A model generated the notes under the pieces. It was not told where the DNA came from, did not search any database, and worked only from the letters and a program-made list of their open reading frames with translations. From assembly GCA_025061975.1 (NCBI GenBank), contig JANXBB010000114.1, forward strand, positions 1 through 6,221: 6,221 bases of DNA, given 5' to 3'. This stretch comes from Caldifarciminota bacterium (GTDB taxonomy: Bacteria > Hydrothermota > Tepidihabitantia > Tepidihabitantales > CAIPLT01). The translations under genes were made by a program, and so were the position numbers. Numbering within the stretch: the stretch's first letter is position 1; each line of letters starts with the position of its first letter. Below, one piece after another: positions 1 to 6,028 of this stretch.

Positions 1-226
1 GGGACCAAATTATTTGCCCGTCAATACCGGATCTTAAATAAAGTCGAATTGGGGGTGAAGGGTAAGCACCATAATATGCTGCAGCAATTACATCCGGATG
101 CCCGTCATTATTATAATCATAAGTAGGAAGTGCACAATAGATGCCCCCGGTTCCTGACACAGACCATAATATTCGACCTTGAGCCTGAGAAACTAAAAAT
201 ATAATTAAAATTAAATTGCTTAGCAT
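1..226 (-). CDS. Exported FG-GAP/VCBS-like repeat protein, N-terminal part only
   Basis: The first 75 codons of a longer gene that runs out of the window at position 1. The ATG at 226 is directly preceded by an in-frame TAA, so it is the most upstream possible start. Residues 1-17 form a hydrophobic signal peptide ending in SQAQG, with cleavage likely around residues 15-17. Residues 37-46 read DYNNDGHPDV, the D-x-N-x-D-G-x-x-D calcium-binding loop of FG-GAP/VCBS or integrin-like beta-propeller repeats. Residues 66-75 (SGIDGQIIWS) resemble the 'SG..G..IWS' blade ends of FG-GAP and PQQ-like propellers. The protein is therefore probably secreted or on the cell surface and folds as a propeller; its ligand cannot be guessed. 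No Shine-Dalgarno is visible upstream. It lies 42 bases after the preceding secreted-protein gene, with no clear terminator or promoter between, so co-transcription is likely. Total length and C-terminal domain are unknown. Confidence 0.8.
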   Translation of the reverse strand, partial: MLSNLILIIFLVSQAQGRILWSVSGTGGIYCALPTYDYNNDGHPDVIAAAYYGAYPSPPIRLYLRSGIDGQIIWS

Positions 227-268
227 TTACGATATACGTTAAGGAAATAAAACTTTTTAGTCTTTTGC

Positions 269-1129
269 CTATCTTAAAAGAACTGCCTTTGCTCTTTTTA
301 TTTGAGCATCAGCACTTTCTAAGATAATAAAGTAAATTCCTGGTGGACACGCTTCACCTTTTTCATTTCGTCCATCCCAGATTGTATACCATTTATCAAA
401 GTCTTTTCTATTTGGAAGTAAAGTCCGAACAACTGTACCTGTAGCATCGTAAACTTTTATTGAATGAGAGCCATCACTTGTAAGTATATAATTCACACTA
501 GTAGCATGGGTGAAAGGATTCGGATTAACTTCTAATAAAGGTATATTTATCGGGCTTGAAAAATTTTCTTCAAAAGCTCCGGTGGCCCTAATAAATGAAA
601 CGCTGTCTACTACAAAAGTACCTCCGGACGGCGAACCGGTTCTGCCGTATGTTCGGATGATAAAATCAGCATATACAGCTTCACTTGGTGCAGTATCATT
701 CACGCCTGAACGCAAGATTACTTGCCAACTTGGAAGATAAGTATCGGCATAAGTTGTTGTCCATGAACTAATAAAGCTTTGATCCGCACGCCGCCAAGTG
801 ATTGTTAGTCCACAATTAGCGCTGTCCGAAGTGCGCCAAACTCGTACCGATGCCATATATCTTCCAGTTCCCGGTAAAGTTACTCGTTGAAGAACCCCTT
901 TGTTGTTTCCTGTTCCGGCTTGAAAACGCTGGAATTTTGCTGCAAAACTTCCATGAAAGACCCGTGTACTTTCTTTATATACTTTAGCATAAATAGTATC
1001 TTCCACAGTCCAGTTAGCCGGAGTTCGAGGATTAGTCCAACTTTCAAAACTAGGATTTAGAAGCAAATTGGCAAATCCTGTGGTGCTTAAAAACAGTAAT
1101 CCTATTAAAATATAACGGTTTATATTCAT
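269..1129 (-). CDS. Secreted protein with jelly-roll-like domain and C-terminal type IX sorting/FlgD-like Ig domain
   Basis: 286 residues. Residues 1-20 are a signal peptide with hydrophobic core ILIGLLFLS and a likely cut after TGFA-20. Residues 22-181 look like a carbohydrate-binding-module-type beta-sandwich: LLNPSFESW at 23-31 and P..NW near 37-40 are the usual opening, and FVVDSVSFI at 172-180 the usual closing strand. Residues 197-286 form a C-terminal module with NPNPF at 202-206, IKVYDATGTVVRTL at 224-237, WDGRNEKGE at 251-259 and PPGIYFI at 262-268. This is the pattern of type A (Por-type) sorting domains and the related FlgD-like Ig fold found in FCB and related bacteria. The protein is probably exported by Sec and then displayed or released; the ligand is unknown. 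The start is supported by TAGGAGG at 1136-1142, six bases from the ATG. It follows rplU after 18 bases, so it appears to be a member of the same transcript. I recognise the architecture, not a specific family. Confidence 0.85.
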   Translation of the reverse strand: MNINRYILIGLLFLSTTGFANLLLNPSFESWTNPRTPANWTVEDTIYAKVYKESTRVFHGSFAAKFQRFQAGTGNNKGVLQRVTLPGTGRYMASVRVWRTSDSANCGLTITWRRADQSFISSWTTTYADTYLPSWQVILRSGVNDTAPSEAVYADFIIRTYGRTGSPSGGTFVVDSVSFIRATGAFEENFSSPINIPLLEVNPNPFTHATSVNYILTSDGSHSIKVYDATGTVVRTLLPNRKDFDKWYTIWDGRNEKGEACPPGIYFIILESADAQIKRAKAVLLR

Positions 1130-1147
1130 GTTTTGCCTCCTACTTAA

Positions 1148-1471
1148 TTAATTTTGATTTTGATAGTCAATACTAATGATTTCGATTTCAGTGAGTGGTT
1201 GTTTATGACCTTTAAGTCGCCGATAATTTTCTCGGCGAATAAACTTAAAAACATGAACTTTTGGTGCTCGTTTATGAGCTACAATTTTAGCTAAAACCTT
1301 GGCTCCTTTTATAAATGGATTTCCGATATAGGTCTGATTATCTTTTTTTAGAAATAGTACTTCATCGAAACTCACTTCGGAGTTAGGTTCACCGTCCAGT
1401 TTCGGCACTATTAACTTGTCGTGCGGTTTAGCAAGATACTGAAAACCTTTAATTTTTACAATAGCAAACAT
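1148..1471 (-). CDS. rplU: 50S ribosomal protein L21
   Basis: 107 residues, close to the usual 100-105. L21 binds 23S rRNA in the large ribosomal subunit. The N-terminus MFAIVKIKGFQY matches the family start (MYAVIKTGGKQY-like), FDEVLF at 35-40 and GNPFIKGAKV at 50-59 match the central barrel, and the basic C-terminal signature runs from FKFIRREN (75-82) through NYRRLKGHKQP (82-92). A short extra tail (IDYQNQN) follows the conserved core. Its ATG shares one base with the secG stop codon (TAATG), and its strong Shine-Dalgarno lies inside the secG end, so the two genes are translationally coupled. In many bacteria rplU is followed by rpmA (L27); here the next gene encodes a secreted protein instead and no L27 gene occurs in the window. 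Confidence 0.97.
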   Translation of the reverse strand: MFAIVKIKGFQYLAKPHDKLIVPKLDGEPNSEVSFDEVLFLKKDNQTYIGNPFIKGAKVLAKIVAHKRAPKVHVFKFIRRENYRRLKGHKQPLTEIEIISIDYQNQN

Positions 1472-1788
1472 TAAGGTCCACCTCCTTCAGATTGTGGTGT
1501 TTCTTGCGGGGTTTCGGGTGTTTGGGTTTCAGTTTGGACCGGTGCGCGTGTCCGAGAAGCAACGCGTTTAGCTGAGATTAAAACTAATGAAATTGAAGTG
1601 ATCATAAAAAGTGCCGCCAAAACTGAGGTGATTTTAGCCATAAGTGGTGCTGCACCGCCGCCACCAAAAATTGATTCGCTGCCGCCTAAAACAGTTGTAA
1701 CACCACCTTTTTGTGGCTGCTGAAATAAAACAACCACCACCAAAATCACACAAACTAAAATATGTAAAAAGATAATTAATCCGTACAT
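1471..1788 (-). CDS. secG: Preprotein translocase subunit SecG
   Basis: 105 residues. SecG is the small accessory subunit of the SecYEG inner-membrane channel and stimulates SecA-driven export. Two membrane segments are visible: residues 2-22 (LIIFLHILVCVILVVVVLF) and about 51-73 (ITSVLAALFMITSISLVLIS). Between them is the family's conserved loop, QQPQKGG at 23-29 and LGGSESIFGGGG at 34-45. The tail, residues 74-105, begins with basic residues and then becomes rich in Thr, Pro, Gln and Glu, typical of a disordered SecG tail. The ATG is the only reasonable start; no Shine-Dalgarno precedes it, and a promoter immediately upstream suggests a leaderless message. It is 42 bases after tpiA; gap-pgk-tpiA-secG is a common bacterial order. 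Confidence 0.95.
   Translation of the reverse strand: MYGLIIFLHILVCVILVVVVLFQQPQKGGVTTVLGGSESIFGGGGAAPLMAKITSVLAALFMITSISLVLISAKRVASRTRAPVQTETQTPETPQETPQSEGGGP
1480..1487 (-). promoter_or_regulatory. Shine-Dalgarno of rplU embedded in the secG C-terminus
   Basis: On the minus strand AAGGAGGT lies eight bases before the rplU ATG. It is a full eight-base match to the usual anti-Shine-Dalgarno end of 16S rRNA. It falls within the last codons of secG, which encode the tail EGGGP, so part of that glycine-rich ending may be dictated by the ribosome binding site. Confidence 0.85.
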
Positions 1789-1797
1789 TAATAATTT

Positions 1798-1825
1798 ATT
1801 TTAATAAAAATATTGCTAATGTCAA
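1798..1825 (-). promoter_or_regulatory. Promoter for secG-rplU and downstream genes
   Basis: Between tpiA and secG, the minus strand reads TTGACA (1825-1820), a 16-base spacer, and TAAAAT (1803-1798). This is a perfect -35 and a five-of-six match to the -10 of the housekeeping sigma factor. A start seven bases after the -10 would fall near 1791, only about three bases before the secG ATG at 1788, so the transcript would be essentially leaderless. This agrees with the absence of a Shine-Dalgarno. The 42-base gap is very AT-rich, so chance matching is possible, but the exact TTGACA strengthens the call. Confidence 0.65.
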
Positions 1826-1830
1826 TAATT

Positions 1831-2583
1831 TTATTTTTTCTCACAATAAACAAGTTCGCGAAAACTTTCTGGTACCAAACTCGCATTACCAACTAATACC
1901 CCATCAATTTCCTTTTCGTTTAAAAGCTCAGAAATATTAGCCGGATTAACACTTCCGCCATAAATAATTCGAATTTTGTTGGAAGTACTTGCACCATAAT
2001 TTTCAGTCAGGAATTTTCGGATAAATTCGTGGACCTCAGAAGCAATTTTTGGTGTCGCTGATTTTCCAGTGCCAATTGCCCAGACCGGTTCATAAGCAAT
2101 AACTATAGTGTCAGTTACATTAATTTCACTAAGGCAATCTCTCAATTGAGACCTTATAACCTCAAGTGTTTGATTGGTTTCACGTTGATAAAGTGATTCA
2201 CCAACACAAAGAATCGGCTTGAGGCCTAGAGCTAGCGCGGTTTTAACTTTTTTATTTATCACGCTATCGGTTTCACCAAAATATTGTCGGCGTTCTGAAT
2301 GTCCTAAAATTATATACTCACATCCTAATTCTTTTAAAAACCGACCGGAAATTTCACCGGTGTAAGCGCCGGCGAGTTCCCAATGCATATTTTGTGCGCC
2401 GAGTTTTATTGAAGTGTCTGATAAAAGTTCTTTAAGAAGTGCAAGGGAGGTAAAAGGTGCACAAATTACAACTTCATTTTGCGGTTCGGGCATTAAAAGC
2501 GGTTTAAACTTTGTAACAAACTCTTTGGTTTCGCTGGGCGTTTTATTCATCTTCCAATTCGCAGCAATTAGGACTTGACGCAT
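1831..2583 (-). CDS. tpiA: Triosephosphate isomerase
   Basis: 250 residues, the normal length. It interconverts dihydroxyacetone phosphate and glyceraldehyde 3-phosphate in the cytoplasm. The catalytic set is complete: Asn9 and Lys11 in AANWKM, His95 in GHSERR, and Glu165 in AYEPVWAIGTG, which also opens the flexible loop 6. YGGSVNP at 204-210 is the phosphate-binding strand. The second glycine of the usual VGGASL motif is Asn229 here (VGNASL), a variant I also recall from Plasmodium TPI, so activity is expected. It starts five bases after the pgk stop and has no clear Shine-Dalgarno, suggesting that ribosomes finishing pgk reinitiate here. It is not fused to pgk, unlike in some Thermotogales. 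Confidence 0.98.
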   Translation of the reverse strand: MRQVLIAANWKMNKTPSETKEFVTKFKPLLMPEPQNEVVICAPFTSLALLKELLSDTSIKLGAQNMHWELAGAYTGEISGRFLKELGCEYIILGHSERRQYFGETDSVINKKVKTALALGLKPILCVGESLYQRETNQTLEVIRSQLRDCLSEINVTDTIVIAYEPVWAIGTGKSATPKIASEVHEFIRKFLTENYGASTSNKIRIIYGGSVNPANISELLNEKEIDGVLVGNASLVPESFRELVYCEKK

Positions 2584-2588
2584 AGACT

Positions 2589-3779
2589 TTATTTTTTCTC
2601 GTTAAGGATCTCGATTCCTGGGAGTGTTTTGCCTTCTAAAAACTCTAATGTTGCGCCCCCACCGGTTGAAACATAACTGACTTTATCTTTAATTCCGAGC
2701 TTGCTTAAACATGCTACAGTGTCACCGCCTCCAATTACACTTGTAGCTCCGTTTTCCGTTGCGCTGACAATAGCTTCTCCGATCTTTTGGCTAGCTTTTA
2801 TAAACTTATCTACTTCAAATATTCCTACTGGTCCTGCCCAGACGATTGTTTTAGCTTGTTTGATAATATCCGAATATTTTTTAGTGGTTTCGTCTCCTAA
2901 GGAAACTCCAATCCAGTTTTGTAATATCTCGTTTATTTTGACGTTTTTTACTTCAGCGTCTTCAGTAAGGTTATTTGCGATTAGTATGTCGGTAGGTAAG
3001 TGTAATTTTAAAGAATTTAGATCAATAAGTTTTTTGGTCTCTTCTTCCATTTCTGAATCGTAGATCGATTTGCCGATTTCATATCCCATAACCTTAAAGA
3101 AGTTAAACACAAGTCCACCACTTAATAACAGATAGTCAACCTTAGAAATTAGATTTTTAATTACCCCGAGCTTATCTTTAATCTTAGCGCCACCAATAAT
3201 TGCTACATAGGGCCGCTGGGGTTCGGATAATAGATAGCTAAGGTAGCTAATTTCTCTTTCCATTAAAAAACCTGCAACCGCATACGAGCTAAATTTGGCA
3301 ACACCATAAGTTGATGCGTGAGCACGATGTGCTGTGGCAAAAGCATCATTGACATAAATATCACCGAGTGATGCTAAATACCGACTAAAATCCTCGTCGT
3401 TTTTCTCTTCTTCGGGAAAGAACCGGAGGTTTTCTAATAAGAATACCGATCCTCCTTGAGCTTGGTCAAGTGTTGTTTTAAGTGACGGACTAAAAAGATC
3501 TTCAATAAAAACCACCTCTTGTCCCAAAAGTTCCGAGAGTCGTTGGGCAACCGGTCTTAACGACAATTCTTTTACAACTTTGCCTTTAGGTTTTCCTAAA
3601 TGAGAGATTAAAATTGCAACTCCACGATTTTTAATGATATACTCAATAGTCGGAAGAGTTGCGGTAATTCGTGTGTCGTCGGCAATCTCACCATTGGATG
3701 TCAAGGGAACATTATAATCGACCCGAACTAAGATCTTTTTATCTTTAAGATTAATATCGCGGATTGTAAGTTTATTCAT
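2589..3779 (-). CDS. pgk: Phosphoglycerate kinase
   Basis: 396 residues, normal for bacteria. It transfers phosphate from 1,3-bisphosphoglycerate to ADP. The N-terminal substrate domain has RVDYNVP (19-25), SHLGKPKG (59-66), ENLRF (116-120) and the VNDAFATAHRAHAS stretch (143-156). The C-terminal nucleotide domain has GGAKIKDKL (196-204), WAGPVGIFE (314-322), GGGDTVA (350-356) and STGGGATLEFLEGK (371-384). Small departures from common forms (Tyr for Phe in RVDFNVP, AGPVG for NGPMG, GGGDT for GGGDS) are conservative. The ATG is eight bases after the gap stop and lacks a Shine-Dalgarno, so translation probably depends on coupling to gap. It is the middle gene of the gap-pgk-tpiA unit. Confidence 0.98.
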   Translation of the reverse strand: MNKLTIRDINLKDKKILVRVDYNVPLTSNGEIADDTRITATLPTIEYIIKNRGVAILISHLGKPKGKVVKELSLRPVAQRLSELLGQEVVFIEDLFSPSLKTTLDQAQGGSVFLLENLRFFPEEEKNDEDFSRYLASLGDIYVNDAFATAHRAHASTYGVAKFSSYAVAGFLMEREISYLSYLLSEPQRPYVAIIGGAKIKDKLGVIKNLISKVDYLLLSGGLVFNFFKVMGYEIGKSIYDSEMEEETKKLIDLNSLKLHLPTDILIANNLTEDAEVKNVKINEILQNWIGVSLGDETTKKYSDIIKQAKTIVWAGPVGIFEVDKFIKASQKIGEAIVSATENGATSVIGGGDTVACLSKLGIKDKVSYVSTGGGATLEFLEGKTLPGIEILNEKK

Positions 3780-3787
3780 AGTTTAGG

Positions 3788-4798
3788 TTATTGTCGTTTA
3801 AACATAAATTCAATTAAGTCAACTACTCGAGCTGCATATCCCCATTCATTATCATACCAAGCGAAAACTTTTACGAGATTGTTGTCAATAACTTGAGTTA
3901 AGGTGGAATCGAAAATTGCTGAATAGGTGCTTCCTGTAAAATCTACTGAGACAAGAGGTTCAGCAAGATATTTCATATATTTCTTTAATGGCCCAGCGCA
4001 GGCTTTTTTAAATGCCTGATTGACTTCGTCAGTAGTAGTATCTTTATAGACTTCGCAAGTAAGATCAACAAGCGATACATCCGGTGTTGGAACTCGTATT
4101 GCGCATCCATCAATTTTGCCCTTTAATTCTGGAAAAATTACCCCAATAAGTTTTGCAGCACCGGTAGTTGTCGGAATCATCGAAAGAGCACAAGCACGTG
4201 CCCGTCGTAAATCTTTATGAGGAGCGTCTAAGATTCGTTGATCTTGAGTATAAGCGTGAATTGTAGTCATATATCCATGTTTAATCTGAAAGTTTTCGTG
4301 AAGAACTTTGGCAACCGGAACAACACAGTTAGTTGTACATGAAGCACAAGAAACTACATGATCAGTTTTAGGATCATAAATCTCTTCGTTTACACCCATC
4401 ACAATAGACTTAACAGGCGTTTCTCCTTTAGGTGGTGCAGTGATAATTACTTTTTTGGCACCGGCATCAAGATGGAGTTTCGCTTTCTCATAAGCAGTAA
4501 ATTTTCCGGTGGCTTCGCATACTATGTCAATATCAAGTTCTCTCCAAGGGAGATTTTTAGGATCGGGCTCCGAAAAAACTTTAATTTCTTCGCCATTTAC
4601 AAGAAATGAATTCTCCAAGGCTTCAATATTTTCCGTCATGGCCCGGTGCACTGAATCATATTTTAACAGATGGGCAAGAGTTTTAGCATCACTGACATCG
4701 TTAACAGCAACAAACTCGATATTTTTGCTTTTAAACCCTATTCTTAATATTAATCGGCCAATGCGGCCAAAACCATTAATCGCAACTCGTACCGGCAT
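3788..4798 (-). CDS. gap: Type I glyceraldehyde-3-phosphate dehydrogenase
   Basis: 336 residues. It oxidises glyceraldehyde 3-phosphate with NAD+ and phosphate to give 1,3-bisphosphoglycerate. The Rossmann motif NGFGRIGR is at 8-15 and Asp34 (VND) sits at the end of the second strand, which favours NAD+. The catalytic Cys154 lies in ASCTTN (152-157), with extra cysteines at 151 and 158, and the catalytic His181 is in TTIHAYT. The S-loop region RRARACALSMIPTTTGAA and RVPTPDVSLVDLT are typical of the bacterial enzyme, as is WYDNEWGYA near the end. The start is supported by AAGGAGG at 4804-4810, five bases upstream. It is the first gene after the promoter at 4847-4875, with a leader of about 40 bases. 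Confidence 0.98.
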   Translation of the reverse strand: MPVRVAINGFGRIGRLILRIGFKSKNIEFVAVNDVSDAKTLAHLLKYDSVHRAMTENIEALENSFLVNGEEIKVFSEPDPKNLPWRELDIDIVCEATGKFTAYEKAKLHLDAGAKKVIITAPPKGETPVKSIVMGVNEEIYDPKTDHVVSCASCTTNCVVPVAKVLHENFQIKHGYMTTIHAYTQDQRILDAPHKDLRRARACALSMIPTTTGAAKLIGVIFPELKGKIDGCAIRVPTPDVSLVDLTCEVYKDTTTDEVNQAFKKACAGPLKKYMKYLAEPLVSVDFTGSTYSAIFDSTLTQVIDNNLVKVFAWYDNEWGYAARVVDLIEFMFKRQ

Positions 4799-4846
4799 TA
4801 GGTCCTCCTTTAAAAATTATAAACATTTAATAAACTATAATTTAAA

Positions 4847-4875
4847 AGTATAGCTGCTCTTTAATAAAAAGTCAA
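4847..4875 (-). promoter_or_regulatory. Promoter for the gap-pgk-tpiA operon
   Basis: On the minus strand TTGACT (4875-4870) is separated by exactly 17 bases from TATACT (4852-4847), each five of six to the housekeeping consensus with ideal spacing. Transcription would start near 4840, giving a leader of about 41 bases that contains the AAGGAGG of gap. The promoter sits in the 105-base gap between fabG and gap, the longest spacer between genes in the window. An inverted repeat lies directly upstream of the -35. Confidence 0.75.
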
Positions 4876-4881
4876 CTTGTT

Positions 4882-4906
4882 TAAATTTTTCAGGGATGAA
4901 AATTTA
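4882..4906 (-). other. AT-rich inverted repeat between fabG and the gap promoter
   Basis: The minus strand carries TAAATTTTCA, a four-base TCCC loop, then TGAAAAATTTA. The arms pair over ten positions with one bulged A. The left arm includes the fabG stop codon, and the right arm ends about seven bases before the -35 of the gap promoter. It is too AT-rich and lacks an adjoining T-run for a standard terminator; the nearest T-run is within the promoter at 4870-4866. It could be a weak terminator for fabG, an mRNA 3' stabilising hairpin, or a DNA operator. Confidence 0.4.
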
Positions 4907-5653
4907 TCCCATGAGCATGCCGCCATCAAGCCTAATTACCTGCCCGGTAATATAACCGGCTTCTTCAGAAGCTAAAAAAAGACAGAGATAAGCAACCTCT
5001 TCAGGCAAGCCCTCTCGGCCTAAAGGTATCTGTTTTAGATATTGACTTTTAATCTCTTCAGGAAGTTTATCAGTCATGGGAGTTTTAATAAAACCTGGAG
5101 CAATTGCGTTTACTGTGATTTTACGACTTGCAACTTCGCGTGCTACAGCTTTAGTAAAGCCGATAATTCCGGCTTTGGCTGCAGCATAGTTTGCTTGGCC
5201 CACATTCCCCATTTCGCCGATTACTGAAGCAATATTGATTATTCGGCCAAAATCAGCTTTTAGCAAATACTTTAAAGCACAGCGGGTAAAATTAAACGTT
5301 CCTTTTAAGTTTATCCTAATTACATCGTCAAAATCTTTTTCGTTCATCCGCAAAAGAAGCATATCTCGGGTGATTCCGGCATTGTTAACAAGGATTTCAA
5401 TGCCATCAAAATCAGAAACAATTTTCTCGACAGTTTGAGACACTTCTTTGTAGTCGCCAACATCAACTTTATAAGCTACAGCTTTAGAACCGATTGCTTC
5501 GATCTCCTTAGCAGTAATTTGTACCGCATCTTCATTTATATCACAAACTGCAATTAAAGCTCCAGCTTCAGCAAATACCTTAGCGATAGCTTTGCCAATT
5601 CCGGAACCAGCACCGGTTACAATTACTTTTCGATTCTTTACTGAAAATAACAT
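4904..5653 (-). CDS. fabG: FabG-type 3-oxoacyl-ACP reductase (classical short-chain dehydrogenase)
   Basis: 249 residues, similar to E. coli FabG (244). FabG reduces 3-oxoacyl-ACP to 3-hydroxyacyl-ACP in fatty acid elongation. The cofactor motif TGAGSGIG is at 13-20, NNAG at 90-93, and the catalytic residues are Asn115, Ser143, Tyr156 and Lys160 (YAAAK). APGFIKTPM (185-193) and the ending RLDGGMLMG are very FabG-like. However, the motif lacks the Arg of TGASRGIG, and Asp38 ends the second strand (AVCDI); in classical SDRs these features favour NAD(H) over NADPH. It could therefore be an NADH-using FabG or another hydroxyacyl or alcohol dehydrogenase of the family. It begins one base after the bactofilin stop with a strong AAGGAGG. 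No other fatty-acid genes are adjacent in the window. Confidence 0.88.
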   Translation of the reverse strand: MLFSVKNRKVIVTGAGSGIGKAIAKVFAEAGALIAVCDINEDAVQITAKEIEAIGSKAVAYKVDVGDYKEVSQTVEKIVSDFDGIEILVNNAGITRDMLLLRMNEKDFDDVIRINLKGTFNFTRCALKYLLKADFGRIINIASVIGEMGNVGQANYAAAKAGIIGFTKAVAREVASRKITVNAIAPGFIKTPMTDKLPEEIKSQYLKQIPLGREGLPEEVAYLCLFLASEEAGYITGQVIRLDGGMLMG

Positions 5654-5654
5654 T

Positions 5655-6014
5655 TTAGCCTCCTTGGGTGTTTATCATGCGGCAGCGTCCCTCAAAAAAA
5701 CAATTTTTATTAATCACAAGGCTTGCACAACTTATATCACCTAAAATATAAGCGCCGCTTTGAAGTTCAATACTCATCTGAGCAGAAACATTGCCTTCAA
5801 TTCGTCCGGCAATAACAGCATTTTTGCAATTAACATCACCTTTAATAAATGCACGCGGTCCTACAATAAGCATATCAGACACATTAACTTTTCCTTCGAT
5901 TTGTGAATCAATCCGAGCTGAGCCATTTACTGTAATATCGCCCTTAACATTAGTGTCTTCACCTAAAATCGTGACTAATTTTTCAGGTTGCTTGGTTTCT
6001 TCTTTTTTAAACAT
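5655..6014 (-). CDS. Bactofilin-family (polymer-forming) cytoskeletal protein
   Basis: 119 residues, typical of small bactofilins (formerly DUF583/CcmA). These proteins polymerise without nucleotide into filaments, often at the membrane, and help with cell shape, peptidoglycan placement or polar organisation. A charged, probably disordered N-terminus (1-12, MFKKEETKQPEK) precedes a right-handed beta-helix core, about 13-115, built from short repeats. Visible turns are VKGDITVNGSARIDSQIEG (23-41), VGPRAFIKGDV (51-61), IAGRIEGNV (68-76), GAYILGDIS (87-95) and FFEGRCRM (106-113). No membrane segment is present. The ATG has no Shine-Dalgarno, and the promoter lies only 14 bases upstream, so the message is probably near-leaderless. 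It is first in a two-gene unit with fabG; the exact cellular role is not evident from context. Confidence 0.93.
   Translation of the reverse strand: MFKKEETKQPEKLVTILGEDTNVKGDITVNGSARIDSQIEGKVNVSDMLIVGPRAFIKGDVNCKNAVIAGRIEGNVSAQMSIELQSGAYILGDISCASLVINKNCFFEGRCRMINTQGG
5659..5665 (-). promoter_or_regulatory. Shine-Dalgarno of fabG embedded in the bactofilin 3' end
   Basis: AAGGAGG on the minus strand, five bases before the fabG ATG, overlaps the last glycine codons of the bactofilin gene. The stop TAA and the ATG are one base apart. This fixes the fabG start at 5653 and indicates that both proteins are made from one transcript. Confidence 0.85.
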
Positions 6015-6028
6015 ACAGAAGCTAAAAA

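Noticed and set aside
227..268. Possible terminator after the secreted-protein gene
   Set aside because: Only a trivial AT hairpin can be drawn, with no stable stem followed by a T-run.
510..740. Open frame on the plus strand, 76 codons
   Set aside because: It is antisense to the secreted-protein gene, has no family-like features, and the minus-strand gene has a signal peptide, domain motifs and a Shine-Dalgarno.
2256..2583. TPI motif change VGNASL as a sign of an inactive enzyme
   Set aside because: All catalytic residues (Asn9, Lys11, His95, Glu165) are present, and Asn at this position is tolerated in known TPI sequences.
2701..3063. Open frame on the plus strand, 120 codons
   Set aside because: It is the shadow of the conserved pgk coding sequence and contains no recognisable motif.
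4358..4853. Two overlapping plus-strand open frames
   Set aside because: Both lie across gap and its promoter region; gap is certain from its catalytic motifs.
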